Positions 7,071-15,642 of a DNA stretch of 17,290 nucleotides are shown one piece after another. The DNA comes from Gammaproteobacteria bacterium (lineage in GTDB: Bacteria > Pseudomonadota > Gammaproteobacteria > Pseudomonadales > Azotimanducaceae). A program made the translations under genes and the position numbers. How positions within the stretch are numbered: position 1 is the stretch's first letter; the number at the start of each line of letters is the position of its first letter. The stretch spans positions 1-17,290 of the forward strand of contig JAPUJX010000043.1 in the NCBI GenBank assembly GCA_027295975.1, in the 5' to 3' direction. Under the pieces are notes generated by a model that did no database searches, was not told the origin of the DNA, and saw nothing but the letters and a program-made list of their open reading frames with translations.

Positions 7071-7086
7071 CCCCGAAGAATCGGGG
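7071..7086. terminator. Small hairpin after the SRPBCC gene
   Basis: CCCCGA and TCGGGG form a perfect 6-base stem with an AGAA loop, 7 bases after the SRPBCC stop codon. The position suits a terminator, but no T-run follows (the next bases are CTAAAACCCC). It may be weak, or it may alternate with a second pairing of GGGG (7083-7086) with CCCC (7093-7096). The remainder of the gap to 7257 shows nothing further that I can interpret. Confidence 0.25.
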
Positions 7087-7257
7087 CTAAAACCCCACCC
7101 GAAAGGTGATGTCGGAGTGAGTGATCCGAAAGGTCGTGATCCCCATCGATCGCCTGATGTTTGTCGTCGTCGCGCAATTCAATTGTGAAGTTTGAGATAG
7201 CTGCGCCGGGTCCGCTGCGGTGTGCCAGAATGGAGAGTGGGGAGAGGGAGATTCTGA

Positions 7258-8145
7258 GTGAAATTTGGTGTCAGCATTCCGAACAATCAGGGTGTGCAAC
7301 ACGTTGGTGAACTGGTCGAACTCGCGGTTCATGCGGAAACCGTTGGATTCGAGTCCGTGTGGGTGAGCGAACACCTGTTTCACTCGACCTATGTGGCAAA
7401 ACGTCTGGGCAGCCGGCCCTATCACGACCCGCTAACCGTTTTGACCGCAATCGCCTGTGCCACCAGCCGGGTGCGGCTGGGAACGTCGGTTCTGGTTTTG
7501 CCGTGGCATCATCCGGCCAGGTTGGCGAAAACCATCGCTTCCCTGGATGACCTGTCCCAGGGACGCGTGGATCTCGGTATTGGAGTTGCCGTCACCGAAG
7601 ATGAGTTCGCAAATCTGGGAGTGCCGTTTAATACGCGTGGCAGGCAGACGGATGATGCACTGGAGGCCATGCTCGCTCTCTGGACCCAGGATATTCCCGA
7701 ACATAGCGGCGAGTTCTACCGATTTTCCGGTTTGCGCGCCGAGCCCAAGCCGGTTCAACTGCCGCTACCCATACACGTTGGGGGCAATACTCTAGCCGCG
7801 CTGAAACGGGTTGTGCGTTTCGGCCAGGGCTGGCACGGGTTGAGTCAAAGCCCGAGATCGGTTGAGCAGCGGCTGGCGGAAATTCACGATCTCTGTGCAG
7901 CCGAAGGTCGAAATCCGGAAGAATTGTTCATCAGCGTCAGAACGTCTGTCCAGATCATGACGACACCCTGGGACCGACCTGTTCGAGAACGTAACAACAT
8001 GAAAGGAACGGAAGCCGAGTTACTGAGCATGGTGCGGGAATTCGAGGATGTTGGTGTCCACAAACTGGTGATCGACCCGGCTACTGCGGATCTGAAACAA
8101 TACCACCAGTCCCTGGATATCCTCGCGCGCATGTTCTTGAACTGA
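7258..8145 (+). CDS. LLM-class flavin/F420-dependent oxidoreductase
   Basis: This 295-residue cytoplasmic enzyme has the bacterial-luciferase-like TIM-barrel fold and is a monooxygenase or dehydrogenase using FMN or coenzyme F420. The N-terminus MKFGVSIPNNQGV is followed by AETVGFESVWVSEHLF, DPLTVLTAIACATSRVRLGTSVLVLPWHHP and LDDLSQGRVDLGIGV. Next come EFANLGVPFNTRGRQTDDALEAMLALW, close to the pattern of the TIGR03619 F420-dependent group, and PLPIHVGGNT-A-LKRV, the usual FMN/F420 phosphate-site region. The start is GTG 7258, with a strong GGAGAGGGAG immediately upstream (7241-7250). The gene is 43 bases ahead of the amidohydrolase on the same strand, so the two are likely one operon. Whether the cofactor is F420 or FMN cannot be told from sequence; no F420 biosynthesis gene is in view. 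Confidence 0.9.
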   Translation: MKFGVSIPNNQGVQHVGELVELAVHAETVGFESVWVSEHLFHSTYVAKRLGSRPYHDPLTVLTAIACATSRVRLGTSVLVLPWHHPARLAKTIASLDDLSQGRVDLGIGVAVTEDEFANLGVPFNTRGRQTDDALEAMLALWTQDIPEHSGEFYRFSGLRAEPKPVQLPLPIHVGGNTLAALKRVVRFGQGWHGLSQSPRSVEQRLAEIHDLCAAEGRNPEELFISVRTSVQIMTTPWDRPVRERNNMKGTEAELLSMVREFEDVGVHKLVIDPATADLKQYHQSLDILARMFLN

Positions 8146-8188
8146 GCCGAGAGCCTATTATCAGGTCAACCAACTTAGGATTAGCAAG

Positions 8189-9328
8189 ATGGCATACGAG
8201 ATCAAGCGATTTCCTTACGACGGAACCGTGGACGCCGATGGTCACATTCTGGAACCGGAAGACCTGTGGGAGACATACCTGGAGACAAAATATCTGGATC
8301 GTGCGCTGCGCATAAAGGTAGATGCCGATGGGCTCGAATATCTCGAGATCAACGGCAAACCCTCCAGTCGCACCACCAAGGGGTCCCTCGCGATCATGGG
8401 AGCCATGGGCGAGGAAAACCTGCGTCCTTCCCCGGATCGTCGGTATTCGGACAACATGCCATTCGGCGCCTGCAACGCCGCTGAGCGTCTGTCGCTCATG
8501 GATCAGGAAAATCTGGATCTGTGTCTGCTCTACCCGACCATCGGACTGCTGTGGGAATGTGAATTGACGGATCCGGAGTTGAGCCTCGCTTATGTCAGAG
8601 CGTACAACCGCTGGATTGCCGACTTCTGCAGAGATTCAGGCGGTCGTCTCGTTCCCATTGCGCAACTCACCCTGTTGGACCCGCAGGGCTCCGCGCAGGA
8701 ACTCGAGCGTGCCGTCAGAGACGGATGTAAAGGCGCGTGGCTGAACCCGTTCAGCCATAACAGAATCATCCATGGTGCGGAGGAACACGACGTCATTTTT
8801 GCCAAGTGTTGTGAACTGGGGGTGCCGCTGGCGATTCATCCGACATTTACCCCCCATGGCGCTGCCGAGGGTATCTTCAAATGGCCCCGCAACGGTCGCG
8901 GTCCTGCCGAAGCGATCTGGTTGCGCAGTATCGTGCAGCAGGTATTCATCTCTTTTCTCTCACTGGGCACACTGGAGCGCTTTCCAACTCTGCGGCTCGG
9001 ATTGCTCGAGGCGGGTTGTGGCTGGATCGGTCCTCTGCTGGACAGGCTGGATGCCTACGCAACGGCGCTCAACGTTTCCGGAAAACGCTCGGCCAGCGAG
9101 TATTTCCGCGATCAGTGTTTCATATCCGGCGACCCTGACGAAACCTCCGCACCCTATATCATCGACCATGTTGGATCGGACTGCTTCATGTGGGCTACGG
9201 ACTACCCACATCCGGATCATCCACACACCTGGGTGGATGCGTTAACTTCCTTCGTGAAACCGTTAGCCGACGAAACACGACGGAAATTCCTCGGCGACAA
9301 CGTAAGACGCATCTATGGCCTCAGCTAG
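8189..9328 (+). CDS. Amidohydrolase-2 family metalloenzyme (ACMSD-like)
   Basis: This 379-residue TIM-barrel metal-dependent hydrolase or decarboxylase belongs to the amidohydrolase 2 family (PF04909), the group of aminocarboxymuconate-semialdehyde decarboxylase. DADGHILEPEDLW (15-27) supplies the first metal-ligand region. AIHPTF holds His217, the third-strand His. GLLEAGCGWIGPLLDRLDAY (271-290) is characteristic, and ATDYPHPDH supplies the catalytic Asp338. The protein ends FLGDNVRRIYGLS, the standard C-terminal signature of the family. ATG 8189 has AGGA at 8177-8180 at good spacing. It follows the LLM gene closely. Pairs of LLM and amidohydrolase genes recur in degradative regions of environmental bacteria, but the substrate here is unknown. 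Confidence 0.9.
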   Translation: MAYEIKRFPYDGTVDADGHILEPEDLWETYLETKYLDRALRIKVDADGLEYLEINGKPSSRTTKGSLAIMGAMGEENLRPSPDRRYSDNMPFGACNAAERLSLMDQENLDLCLLYPTIGLLWECELTDPELSLAYVRAYNRWIADFCRDSGGRLVPIAQLTLLDPQGSAQELERAVRDGCKGAWLNPFSHNRIIHGAEEHDVIFAKCCELGVPLAIHPTFTPHGAAEGIFKWPRNGRGPAEAIWLRSIVQQVFISFLSLGTLERFPTLRLGLLEAGCGWIGPLLDRLDAYATALNVSGKRSASEYFRDQCFISGDPDETSAPYIIDHVGSDCFMWATDYPHPDHPHTWVDALTSFVKPLADETRRKFLGDNVRRIYGLS

Positions 9329-9531
9329 GACACAAGCCAGCAGGGCGAAATGTTCGGCAGTAATGTCGCTTCTAAACGAAGTTGACGCAGCTTTTCGATT
9401 CGTGACGGCGATCACATTCCGCTGAACCACGCTGCATAAAATAGCCGTTCTCAGATGGCCGATGAGGAACAACAGGGTCCTTCCGTTCCAGCCACCTCGA
9501 AAATCAACGGACGATCGGACCGAAAAGCCTG

Positions 9532-10020
9532 ATGAAGAATATTCCCCGCGTTGAAGGCTTTACGCTGATCGAAGTGATGATCATTGTCGCCATCCTTGGG
9601 TTGCTGCTGAGCATCGCTATTCCTACCTATAGCAACTACGTCAGCATCGCCCGGACGTCCAAGTTGGTTATTCATTTCGGGGAGGCCGTACAGTTCGCTG
9701 AAAAAGAATACAGCAAGGAAAAAATCGAGGTGGCGATTGGCAATCCCCCGTCGCTGCCGACCATGGATTCCGGTTGGGTGGCCCTGCTTAGTAACAATGG
9801 CGGCGTTGCACCGGGTGGTGGTCGCGGTTTTATCGTAGGCAGCATGGGTGATTCAATCACCGGTGCGGTTGGCGTATCGGTAACCGATGACGGTGCTACC
9901 TTGGTTCTGGTGCGCCCTTTGTATGACAATTTGGTTTCTCTGACGGCAGTCGTCAATACAGCCGGTGCCTACGTTGCCAAAACTGAAACGGAAGCCGAAG
10001 AGAAAAGAAAGAAAAAATAG
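9532..10020 (+). CDS. Type IV pilin-like prepilin
   Basis: This 162-residue protein is made as a prepilin. A 9-residue basic leader, MKNIPRVEG, is followed by FTLIEVMIIVAILGLLLSIAIPTYSNYV, the canonical N-methylated hydrophobic helix. Cleavage by prepilin peptidase falls between Gly9 and Phe10, and the essential Glu5 of the mature protein is present (residue 14). The globular part is short, with Gly-rich stretches (LLSNNGGVAPGGGRGFIVGSMGD) and beta-like segments. There is no cysteine pair like the D-region of major pilins. The C-terminus ends in the very charged ETEAEEKRKKK, which is unusual for a pilin. No other pilus or type II secretion gene is nearby, so it could be an orphan pilin, a minor pilin or a pseudopilin. 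The ribosome site is poor (AAAGCCTG). The 203-base gap ahead holds no recognisable feature. Confidence 0.85.
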   Translation: MKNIPRVEGFTLIEVMIIVAILGLLLSIAIPTYSNYVSIARTSKLVIHFGEAVQFAEKEYSKEKIEVAIGNPPSLPTMDSGWVALLSNNGGVAPGGGRGFIVGSMGDSITGAVGVSVTDDGATLVLVRPLYDNLVSLTAVVNTAGAYVAKTETEAEEKRKKK

Positions 10021-10157
10021 TATATTGCCTGCTACGATGGTCTCCGCTCATCGACTGGTTTCCCCCTAGTTTGTCAGCACAGTCATTCTGCCCGATACTC
10101 GATACACACGATTTGCACGCCGATTACCAGGTTCACGATATGAGTGGCTGGTGATTC

Positions 10158-10163
10158 GAAGGG
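10158..10163 (+). promoter_or_regulatory. Shine-Dalgarno supporting a TTG start for the second MFS transporter
   Basis: GAAGGG lies 7 bases before TTG 10171. The alternative starts, GTG 10144 and ATG 10183, lack a matching site at this spacing, so TTG with the N-terminus MSDQMLNRNLLIL is favoured. Confidence 0.5.
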
Positions 10164-10170
10164 TCACGGA

Positions 10171-11373
10171 TTGTCAGATCAAATGCTGAACAGAAATTTG
10201 CTCATTCTCACCTGCTGCCAAGCCATCAGCGTCAGCGGCGCGGTGCTCGTCGTGACCCTCGGCGGGATCGTAGGTAGTCAGTTGGCACCTACCCCGGCTC
10301 TGGCTACCTTGCCGTTGTCGTTGATGGTGGCGGGAACGGCGCTGACGACGGTTCCGGCCGCCATGACTATGCAGCGGCTTGGCCGCCGGCTGGGTTTTGC
10401 AATGGCTGCGCTTCTGGGTGCTGTTGCGACGGTTGTTGCAGCGATCGCTTTGGAACGTGCCAGCTTTGTGATGTTCTGTATCGCTACGATGCTCATCGGC
10501 GGGATGCTTGCGTTCAGTCAACAATATCGATTTGCGGCTGCCGAAAGTGTGCCAACACGTTTGGTTGCCCGTGCAGTGGCGTTGGTTCTGTTTGGAGCAA
10601 TCGGCGGCGCTTTCCTCGGCCCGGCACTGGTGACGGGGGGCATCCCCGGAATTTCGGATACTCCCTATGTGGGTGCGGTGCTTGGGTTGGGCCTTTGTTA
10701 CGTAGTGGCCGCGGTCCTGCTTCTGGGACTGCGAGAACCCGAAACGTCCGAGTCCGTGTTGGCAGATGAGCAGCCGCGTCCCATTATTACCGTGGTCAGA
10801 CAACCGCTATTCATCGTTGCCGTCATGGGTGGAGTTGTAGGATACGGGATCATGACCTTCATCATGACCGCCGCTCCCCTCAGTATGCATGTGCACGACG
10901 GATTCTCCATCGAAGCCACGGCTGGCGTGATCAGAAGTCATGTGATCGCCATGTATGCGCCTTCCCTGGTGTCGGCATATCTCATCGAGCGGTTCGGGGT
11001 ACGACGGATGATGGCGCTGGGAGTTGTGGTTTTTGTCGGAACGATGACATTTGCCCTCGGCGGTCGGGAAATACTCCACTACACCTGGGCGATGGTGCTG
11101 TTAGGCGTTGGCTGGAGCTTTCTGTACATAGGGGGCACAACTTTGCTGGTAACGACTTATCGAGCTGCCGAACGATTCAAAGCACAAGCCGTGAACGATT
11201 TCAGTGTGTTTGGCTCTTCTGCGTTGGGGTCTTTGTCAGCCGGTGCGGTTCTGCACTATTTCGGCTGGACTCAGGTTATTGTGATGTCCATGCCACTGCT
11301 GTTGATAATGATGGCCGCGTTGTACCTGGCGCGCTCTGCCCCTGCAATTGGCTATACCCCCGAACGAAACTGA
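10171..11373 (+). CDS. MFS transporter
   Basis: This inner-membrane major facilitator permease has about 400 residues and twelve hydrophobic segments. In this numbering (from TTG 10171) the N-terminal half shows RLGRRLGF between TM2 and TM3, the motif A position of MFS proteins. A central charged loop follows (LREPETSESVLADEQPRP). The C-terminal half contains ERFGVRRMMALG, a second motif-A-like repeat, and AVNDFSVFGSSALGSLSAGAVLHYFGW. The layout suggests a drug or metabolite antiporter of the MFS_1 group; the substrate is not predictable. The start is uncertain: GTG 10144, TTG 10171 and ATG 10183 all give an intact TM1, and I favour TTG for its Shine-Dalgarno. It follows the pilin gene by 150 bases and converges with the GMC gene, with a 56-base gap and no clear terminator. 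Confidence 0.87.
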   Translation: MSDQMLNRNLLILTCCQAISVSGAVLVVTLGGIVGSQLAPTPALATLPLSLMVAGTALTTVPAAMTMQRLGRRLGFAMAALLGAVATVVAAIALERASFVMFCIATMLIGGMLAFSQQYRFAAAESVPTRLVARAVALVLFGAIGGAFLGPALVTGGIPGISDTPYVGAVLGLGLCYVVAAVLLLGLREPETSESVLADEQPRPIITVVRQPLFIVAVMGGVVGYGIMTFIMTAAPLSMHVHDGFSIEATAGVIRSHVIAMYAPSLVSAYLIERFGVRRMMALGVVVFVGTMTFALGGREILHYTWAMVLLGVGWSFLYIGGTTLLVTTYRAAERFKAQAVNDFSVFGSSALGSLSAGAVLHYFGWTQVIVMSMPLLLIMMAALYLARSAPAIGYTPERN

Positions 11374-11429
11374 CAGGCCACGAGGATTGGCGCACCACCG
11401 GCGTTGCCTGAATGGCACTTCGATACCGA

Positions 11430-13028
11430 TCAGACGTTGTCCGCCAGGATCATCTTGGCGCCTTTTTCGGCGATCATGATTGTCGGCGCGTTGGTGTTGC
11501 CGGAAACCAGCGTCGGCATGATGGACGCATCGGCGACGCGCAGTCCACGAATTCCGTGCACTCGCAGCCGTTCATCGACAACCGCTGTCAGGTCGCTGCC
11601 CATTTTGCAGGTCCCGATCGGATGATAAACGGTTCCACCGTGACCGCGGCAATAGTCGAGGATCTCGTCGTCGGATTGCACCGCGTCCCCGGGAAACATC
11701 TCATGGTCGACGAATCCTGCGAGTGCCGGCGCCCGCGCAAGCCGGCGCGCAATGCGTATCCCTTCTATCAGCGCACGTCTATCCGATGTTTCGGAAAGAA
11801 AATTTGGTTTGATTGCGGGTTCGGTGGCTGCATCAAAGTTCCGAGCGTGAATGGACCCCGTACTGTCCGGGCGCAGTTGGCAAACGGAACAGGTCATGCC
11901 GGGCTCTTTTTCCAGCGCTCCGCGTTTGCCGCCGCTGTAACTCGCGTGGGCGAAGTGAAACTGTACATCCGGCGTTTCGAGTTCCGGACGTGTTCGCACG
12001 AAACCATGACCGATACCGGCGGTATAGGTCATGGCGCCTTTGCGGGTAACGGCGTATTTCAAGGCTTCCCATAACAGGCGCAGGCCGCGGGTGTCTTCGT
12101 TCAGCGTTGTCGTACCCTTAACTCGCCACGCGACCGAACTCGCGTAGTGATCGCGGTAGTTTTCGCCAACACCGGCCAGGTTGTGGACAACCGGAATGCC
12201 GAGTGCTTGCAGAAGTTCCGCCTGTCCGATCCCCGACAGTTCCAATAACTGCGGCGACTGAACGGCGCCGGCGCATACGATAACTTCCCTGTTGGCGGTT
12301 GCGACTACGGTTTGGTTACCGCCCGCGCGGTAACGGACACCGCTCGCTCGACGGTTTTCGGTGAGTACGCATTGTGCGAGGGCGTGGGTGGCAATAGTGA
12401 GGTTTTTTCGTCGCCGAGCCGGATTGAGGAAAGCCCGTGCGGTGCTGTGTCGAAGACCGCCCCGCTGGGTTACCTGATAGATTCCGAACCCTTCCTGGGA
12501 CGCAGCGTTGTAGTCGGGGTTTTTCGGATAACCGATCTCCGTTCCGGCATCCACGTACGCGTCGAGGAGCGTGTGGCTTTCTATCATGTCGGCGACATTG
12601 AGTTCTCCGCCCGTGCCGCGATATTCGTCCCCACCCCGTTCGAAATTTTCCGAACGTTTGAAAAACGGCAACACCTCGTCGTAAGACCATCCACGGTTCC
12701 CCAACTGGGCCCAGGTGTCGTAGTCCAGCGGCTGGCCGCGTACGTACAACATACCGTTGATGGAAGAAGAGCCGCCCAGCACTTTCCCGCGCGGTATGGG
12801 TAGTTTTCGGTTGTGGGTGCCTTCTTCCGGCTCGCTCTCAAAACACCAGTTTACCCCCGGCCGATCGATCATCTTCCAGAAACCAACCGGTATGTGAATG
12901 AGTGGACTCCAGTCGCGCCCACCGGCTTCCAGCAGCAGCACGCTGTTTTTAGGATCTTCGCTCAGCCGATTTGCGATCACGCAACCCGCGGAACCCGCAC
13001 CCACGACTATATAGTCATACTCAGCCAT
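11430..13028 (-). CDS. GMC-family FAD-dependent oxidoreductase (choline/alcohol dehydrogenase-like)
   Basis: This 532-residue flavoprotein oxidises primary alcohols or related substrates using FAD. The Rossmann motif is GAGSAG (10-15), with the FAD-ribose Glu at 34. [20 protein letters not shown] (79-98) is GMC signature 1, and [15 protein letters not shown] (254-268) is signature 2. The C-terminal catalytic pair is His469 in [12 protein letters not shown], with an Asn in SGNTNAPT (509-516). The length is close to that of BetA-like choline dehydrogenases (about 550), but I do not see enough to call choline specificity; polyethylene glycol or other long-chain alcohol dehydrogenases are equally possible. 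The start is ATG 13028. The gene follows the PBP7-like gene on the same strand with 15 bases between, and the stop codon of PBP7 abuts the GAGGGG ribosome site. The two are probably transcribed together. Confidence 0.92.
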   Translation of the reverse strand: MAEYDYIVVGAGSAGCVIANRLSEDPKNSVLLLEAGGRDWSPLIHIPVGFWKMIDRPGVNWCFESEPEEGTHNRKLPIPRGKVLGGSSSINGMLYVRGQPLDYDTWAQLGNRGWSYDEVLPFFKRSENFERGGDEYRGTGGELNVADMIESHTLLDAYVDAGTEIGYPKNPDYNAASQEGFGIYQVTQRGGLRHSTARAFLNPARRRKNLTIATHALAQCVLTENRRASGVRYRAGGNQTVVATANREVIVCAGAVQSPQLLELSGIGQAELLQALGIPVVHNLAGVGENYRDHYASSVAWRVKGTTTLNEDTRGLRLLWEALKYAVTRKGAMTYTAGIGHGFVRTRPELETPDVQFHFAHASYSGGKRGALEKEPGMTCSVCQLRPDSTGSIHARNFDAATEPAIKPNFLSETSDRRALIEGIRIARRLARAPALAGFVDHEMFPGDAVQSDDEILDYCRGHGGTVYHPIGTCKMGSDLTAVVDERLRVHGIRGLRVADASIMPTLVSGNTNAPTIMIAEKGAKMILADNV

Positions 13029-13043
13029 TTTTAAGGCACCCCT

Positions 13044-13982
13044 CTAACGCACCGATGTCGGCGTTTCCAGCCCGTAGGTCGTGACCATACGCTGTTCGTA
13101 ATCCCGCGCCGCCGTCGCCACGTTGCCCCTTGCACCGGTTTCGAGATAACGCCGCATTCGCCCTGCGTCGCCGAGGGGGGATCGAGTTCCGAGGGAATTG
13201 AGCATAACCATCACGACGAACTGTCCACCCGTTTCCGTGACCATCACCAGGCAGCGGCCCGACTCCTTGAGATACCCCGTTTTGCTGAGCGTAACGTTCC
13301 AGCGGCTGCTTCCGGTCAGCGGGTTGGTGTTGCCGTATCCGAGCTTGTAGCGGGGAGAGCGAAATCGAACCGTGTGCTGGCGCGTGGTCGAGTATTCGCG
13401 AATCACCGGATAGTCGTGTGCCGCGGCCACCAGGTATGAGAGATCGCGTGCCGTCGAGCGGTTATCGGGCGACAATCCCATCGGATCGACAAAGTTCGAC
13501 ATTGTCATGCCGAGAGATTTTGCCCTGGCATTCATCGCATTGACGAATGATGGCATTCCTCCTGGATGATTTAACCCGAGGATGTATGCGGCGCGGTTTT
13601 CCGAAGACATCAATGCGATACGCAGCAGGTCACCCCGTTTGGCTTGCGAGTCGATGCGGATCCGCGAATAAGCGTTTTTGCCGAGTTTTGACTTCCAGTC
13701 GCTGATGGGTAACCACTCCTTCAGTGATGTTTCGGAATCCAACACCACCATCGCGGTCATCAACTTGGTGATCGAGGCTATGGGCATGACGAGGTCGGCA
13801 TGTTTTGCAACCAGGAGTTCTCCGGTTTCAACATCGGCGGTAACGGCGCTCACGGACGCCAGAGCAACCGAACTCGAGGTGCCTGCGTTTGCGGTAGTCT
13901 CAGCGAGGGCTGTCGAGAAGAATGCAAGTAGCAGTACCGGTAACAACCGGGGGGCAAAGCGGTTTGTAAGTTGTTGGAGCAC
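13044..13982 (-). CDS. pbpG: D-alanyl-D-alanine endopeptidase, PBP7-like (peptidase S11)
   Basis: This periplasmic low-molecular-weight penicillin-binding protein cleaves D-Ala cross-links in peptidoglycan. A signal peptide is evident (PVLLLAFFSTALA, cleavage after Ala27). The three active-site motifs are all present: SITK (Ser70-Lys73) in PIASITKLMTAMV, SEN (Ser127-Asn129) in LMSSENRAA, and KTG (234-236) in LSKTGYLKESGRC. The PIASITKLMTAMV and SSENRAA context and the length of about 312 residues match PBP7/PbpG rather than the longer DacA/DacC carboxypeptidases, which carry a C-terminal amphipathic anchor that is absent here. The GTG 13982 start has AGGGA about 6 bases upstream. Its neighbour downstream is a GMC oxidoreductase, which has no obvious link to cell-wall remodelling. 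Confidence 0.9.
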   Translation of the reverse strand: MLQQLTNRFAPRLLPVLLLAFFSTALAETTANAGTSSSVALASVSAVTADVETGELLVAKHADLVMPIASITKLMTAMVVLDSETSLKEWLPISDWKSKLGKNAYSRIRIDSQAKRGDLLRIALMSSENRAAYILGLNHPGGMPSFVNAMNARAKSLGMTMSNFVDPMGLSPDNRSTARDLSYLVAAAHDYPVIREYSTTRQHTVRFRSPRYKLGYGNTNPLTGSSRWNVTLSKTGYLKESGRCLVMVTETGGQFVVMVMLNSLGTRSPLGDAGRMRRYLETGARGNVATAARDYEQRMVTTYGLETPTSVR

Positions 13983-13994
13983 TAGGTTCCCTGG

Positions 13995-14008
13995 CCTCGA
14001 GCCTCGAG
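13995..14008. repeat. Tandem 7-base repeat between pbpG-like and PhyH genes
   Basis: CCTCGAG is present twice head-to-tail. Each unit contains the palindrome CTCGAG, so the pair can fold on itself. A weaker dyad, TTATT...AATAA, follows at 14010-14026. Together they fill the short gap between the two minus-strand genes. The role is unknown; it could be a promoter-proximal operator or chance. Confidence 0.35.
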
Positions 14009-14032
14009 TTTATTGTTCATGAATAATCCAGG

Positions 14033-15580
14033 CTAGTAAATCTTCTGCCCGCCGACAAGACTGGAATCCCAACGATGCCGTTGCAGATACGCAAATGCTG
14101 CGGTCATGGCAGACGGGGTATTGATACGCCGCAGCGCTTCGCATGCGACCCCGGTAACATAACCGTTGGGATCATCGAGGGAGTGAATCAGAATCCGTTC
14201 GATCGCGTGATGATCCGAGCCTTCCAGGTGAATTACGTTTAACAGGGTGAAGGCGGCGTTGAGTCGAACCTGATCCTGGGCGGTCCAGCCGCGCATTACC
14301 TGCGGTTCCAGCCAGTTGTCATTACCGATTGTCACTAAACGTTCGATTTCCTGAAGCGCGTCGTTGATCGGATATCCGAGAACGCCAAGCGCATCCAACG
14401 CCTGACGCACAACCTGCTGCTGGGAATTTTTCAGTGCTTCCACCAACGTGGGTATGGCCCGGGAATTGCCAATTTCACCCAGTGCATAACATGCGTTTAT
14501 GCTGATCCAGGGGTCATCCAGCGAAAACAGCCGACATAGCGGTTCAACTGCTTCGTCTCCAGCCAACGCAAGTGCATAAGTTGTGTCTTCCATGACAATC
14601 GCGCGTTCGTTCCATCTTGGATTTGTCGTTGGCAGGTCTTTAGGGATACGCTTTCCGGACTTTGTGGTGTGCAATTCCCGCCGGTGTCGGTTGCTGCCCT
14701 TCAAGGACGCCAGTTCGTCGGTCAGTTTCCCGATCTGCCTCTCGTCGGGAACAGTGGAGTAAATTCGATTCAAACGCTTCACCTGGACAAACTCGCAGGC
14801 GGAACTCGGCATAATCGGCTGATGCGCCAGCCCATGAAGCCAACGCCACACATGAGACCAGGCGGGTTCCAGGGGATATCGGGCATGAATACCGTCAGGC
14901 GTTGACCACTGGGGTGGGGACGGTAACCTGTCGGGATTACGCGTTCTGGATGCGACGAACTTCACCACATAACGGGTTTGCTCACTTCGGTTGCTGAACC
15001 CGGCATGGACCAGATCGAAGTGCACGATGAACACCGTTCCCCCAGCGACGAAGTCGGGCACGATGGGATACACGGGTTTTTCCGGGTGCGAAAACAGGTA
15101 ACTGCCCGCTTCGAGACGCGTGGGGCCCATTTGGATATCGGTATCATGGGGGAAATAGAACAGGATCAGGTACCTGGGTACATGATACCGGGCGCGCGCA
15201 AGGGGGCTCTGGGCGTCCTGGTGCCAACCGGAACCCGCCATGGATCCTTTACCCATGGCGGGTGCATCGATAGCGGGGGTCAACTCGATGTTCTCGTGTT
15301 CAACGGGTGTACTGGAATGCACGGCGCGATGAGGATGCAGCAGGTAGCCGGCCCCGAGCAGGCTCGTCAGTGCGCCTACCACTGGCGGTGCGTCGAGAAC
15401 CTGGTACATTTCGGGGATTCTGGGCAGGATGTTGTTCCCCATGGGGAATTCTTTCTCGGTGCTGTAACGAAGTTTTTCCGCGACGCCGGCATGAAAAGAA
15501 TCAGGCAAATCAACTTGTACGATCAGAAAACCGTCGCAGATAAAACGCCGAATTTGTTCGTCGGTAAGTCGGTTTTGCAC
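14033..15580 (-). CDS. Phytanoyl-CoA dioxygenase-type Fe(II)/2OG oxygenase fused to HEAT repeats
   Basis: This 515-residue fusion has two parts. Residues 1-210 form a PhyH-like Fe(II)/2-oxoglutarate-dependent oxygenase. It starts LTDEQIRRFICDGFLIVQVDLP, the usual PhyH opening. Its metal site is HQD (His120-x-Asp122) in GWHQDAQSP plus His192 in FDLVHAGFSNRS, with Arg203 as the likely 2OG carboxylate anchor. After a linker of about 120 residues, residues 330-500 form tandem HEAT/PBS-lyase-type helical repeats, for example AVEPLCRLFSLDDPWISINACYALGEIGNSRAIPTLVEAL. PhyH relatives hydroxylate phytanoyl-CoA, ectoine or secondary metabolites and are usually only about 250-300 residues long. The HEAT tail suggests binding to a partner protein or a carrier-bound substrate. 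The GTG start lacks a clear ribosome site. The gene is divergent from the decayed hydrolase at 15643. Confidence 0.88.
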   Translation of the reverse strand: MQNRLTDEQIRRFICDGFLIVQVDLPDSFHAGVAEKLRYSTEKEFPMGNNILPRIPEMYQVLDAPPVVGALTSLLGAGYLLHPHRAVHSSTPVEHENIELTPAIDAPAMGKGSMAGSGWHQDAQSPLARARYHVPRYLILFYFPHDTDIQMGPTRLEAGSYLFSHPEKPVYPIVPDFVAGGTVFIVHFDLVHAGFSNRSEQTRYVVKFVASRTRNPDRLPSPPQWSTPDGIHARYPLEPAWSHVWRWLHGLAHQPIMPSSACEFVQVKRLNRIYSTVPDERQIGKLTDELASLKGSNRHRRELHTTKSGKRIPKDLPTTNPRWNERAIVMEDTTYALALAGDEAVEPLCRLFSLDDPWISINACYALGEIGNSRAIPTLVEALKNSQQQVVRQALDALGVLGYPINDALQEIERLVTIGNDNWLEPQVMRGWTAQDQVRLNAAFTLLNVIHLEGSDHHAIERILIHSLDDPNGYVTGVACEALRRINTPSAMTAAFAYLQRHRWDSSLVGGQKIY

Positions 15581-15642
15581 AATTTTTTTGTAACGGCGTC
15601 AGATAAACCAGCCTACCAGAAAAATATTGGATTGGGGTCTGC

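Noticed and set aside
9329..9531. Possible tRNA, small RNA or promoter in the gap before the pilin gene
   Set aside because: I could not find a cloverleaf, a strong hairpin or a well-spaced -35/-10 pair; a TAAAAT at 9437-9442 lacks a partner.
10174..10803. Minus-strand frame of 209 codons over the second MFS gene
   Set aside because: It is a His/Gln/Arg-rich low-complexity translation typical of an antisense shadow; the plus strand encodes a clear twelve-helix transporter.
11374..11429. Terminator between the convergent MFS and GMC genes
   Set aside because: Only CAGGC/GCCTG ends pair over a long loop, with no T-run on either strand.
11412..12074. Plus-strand frame of 220 codons opposite the GMC gene
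   Set aside because: It lies antisense to conserved GMC C-terminal motifs and has no domain of its own.
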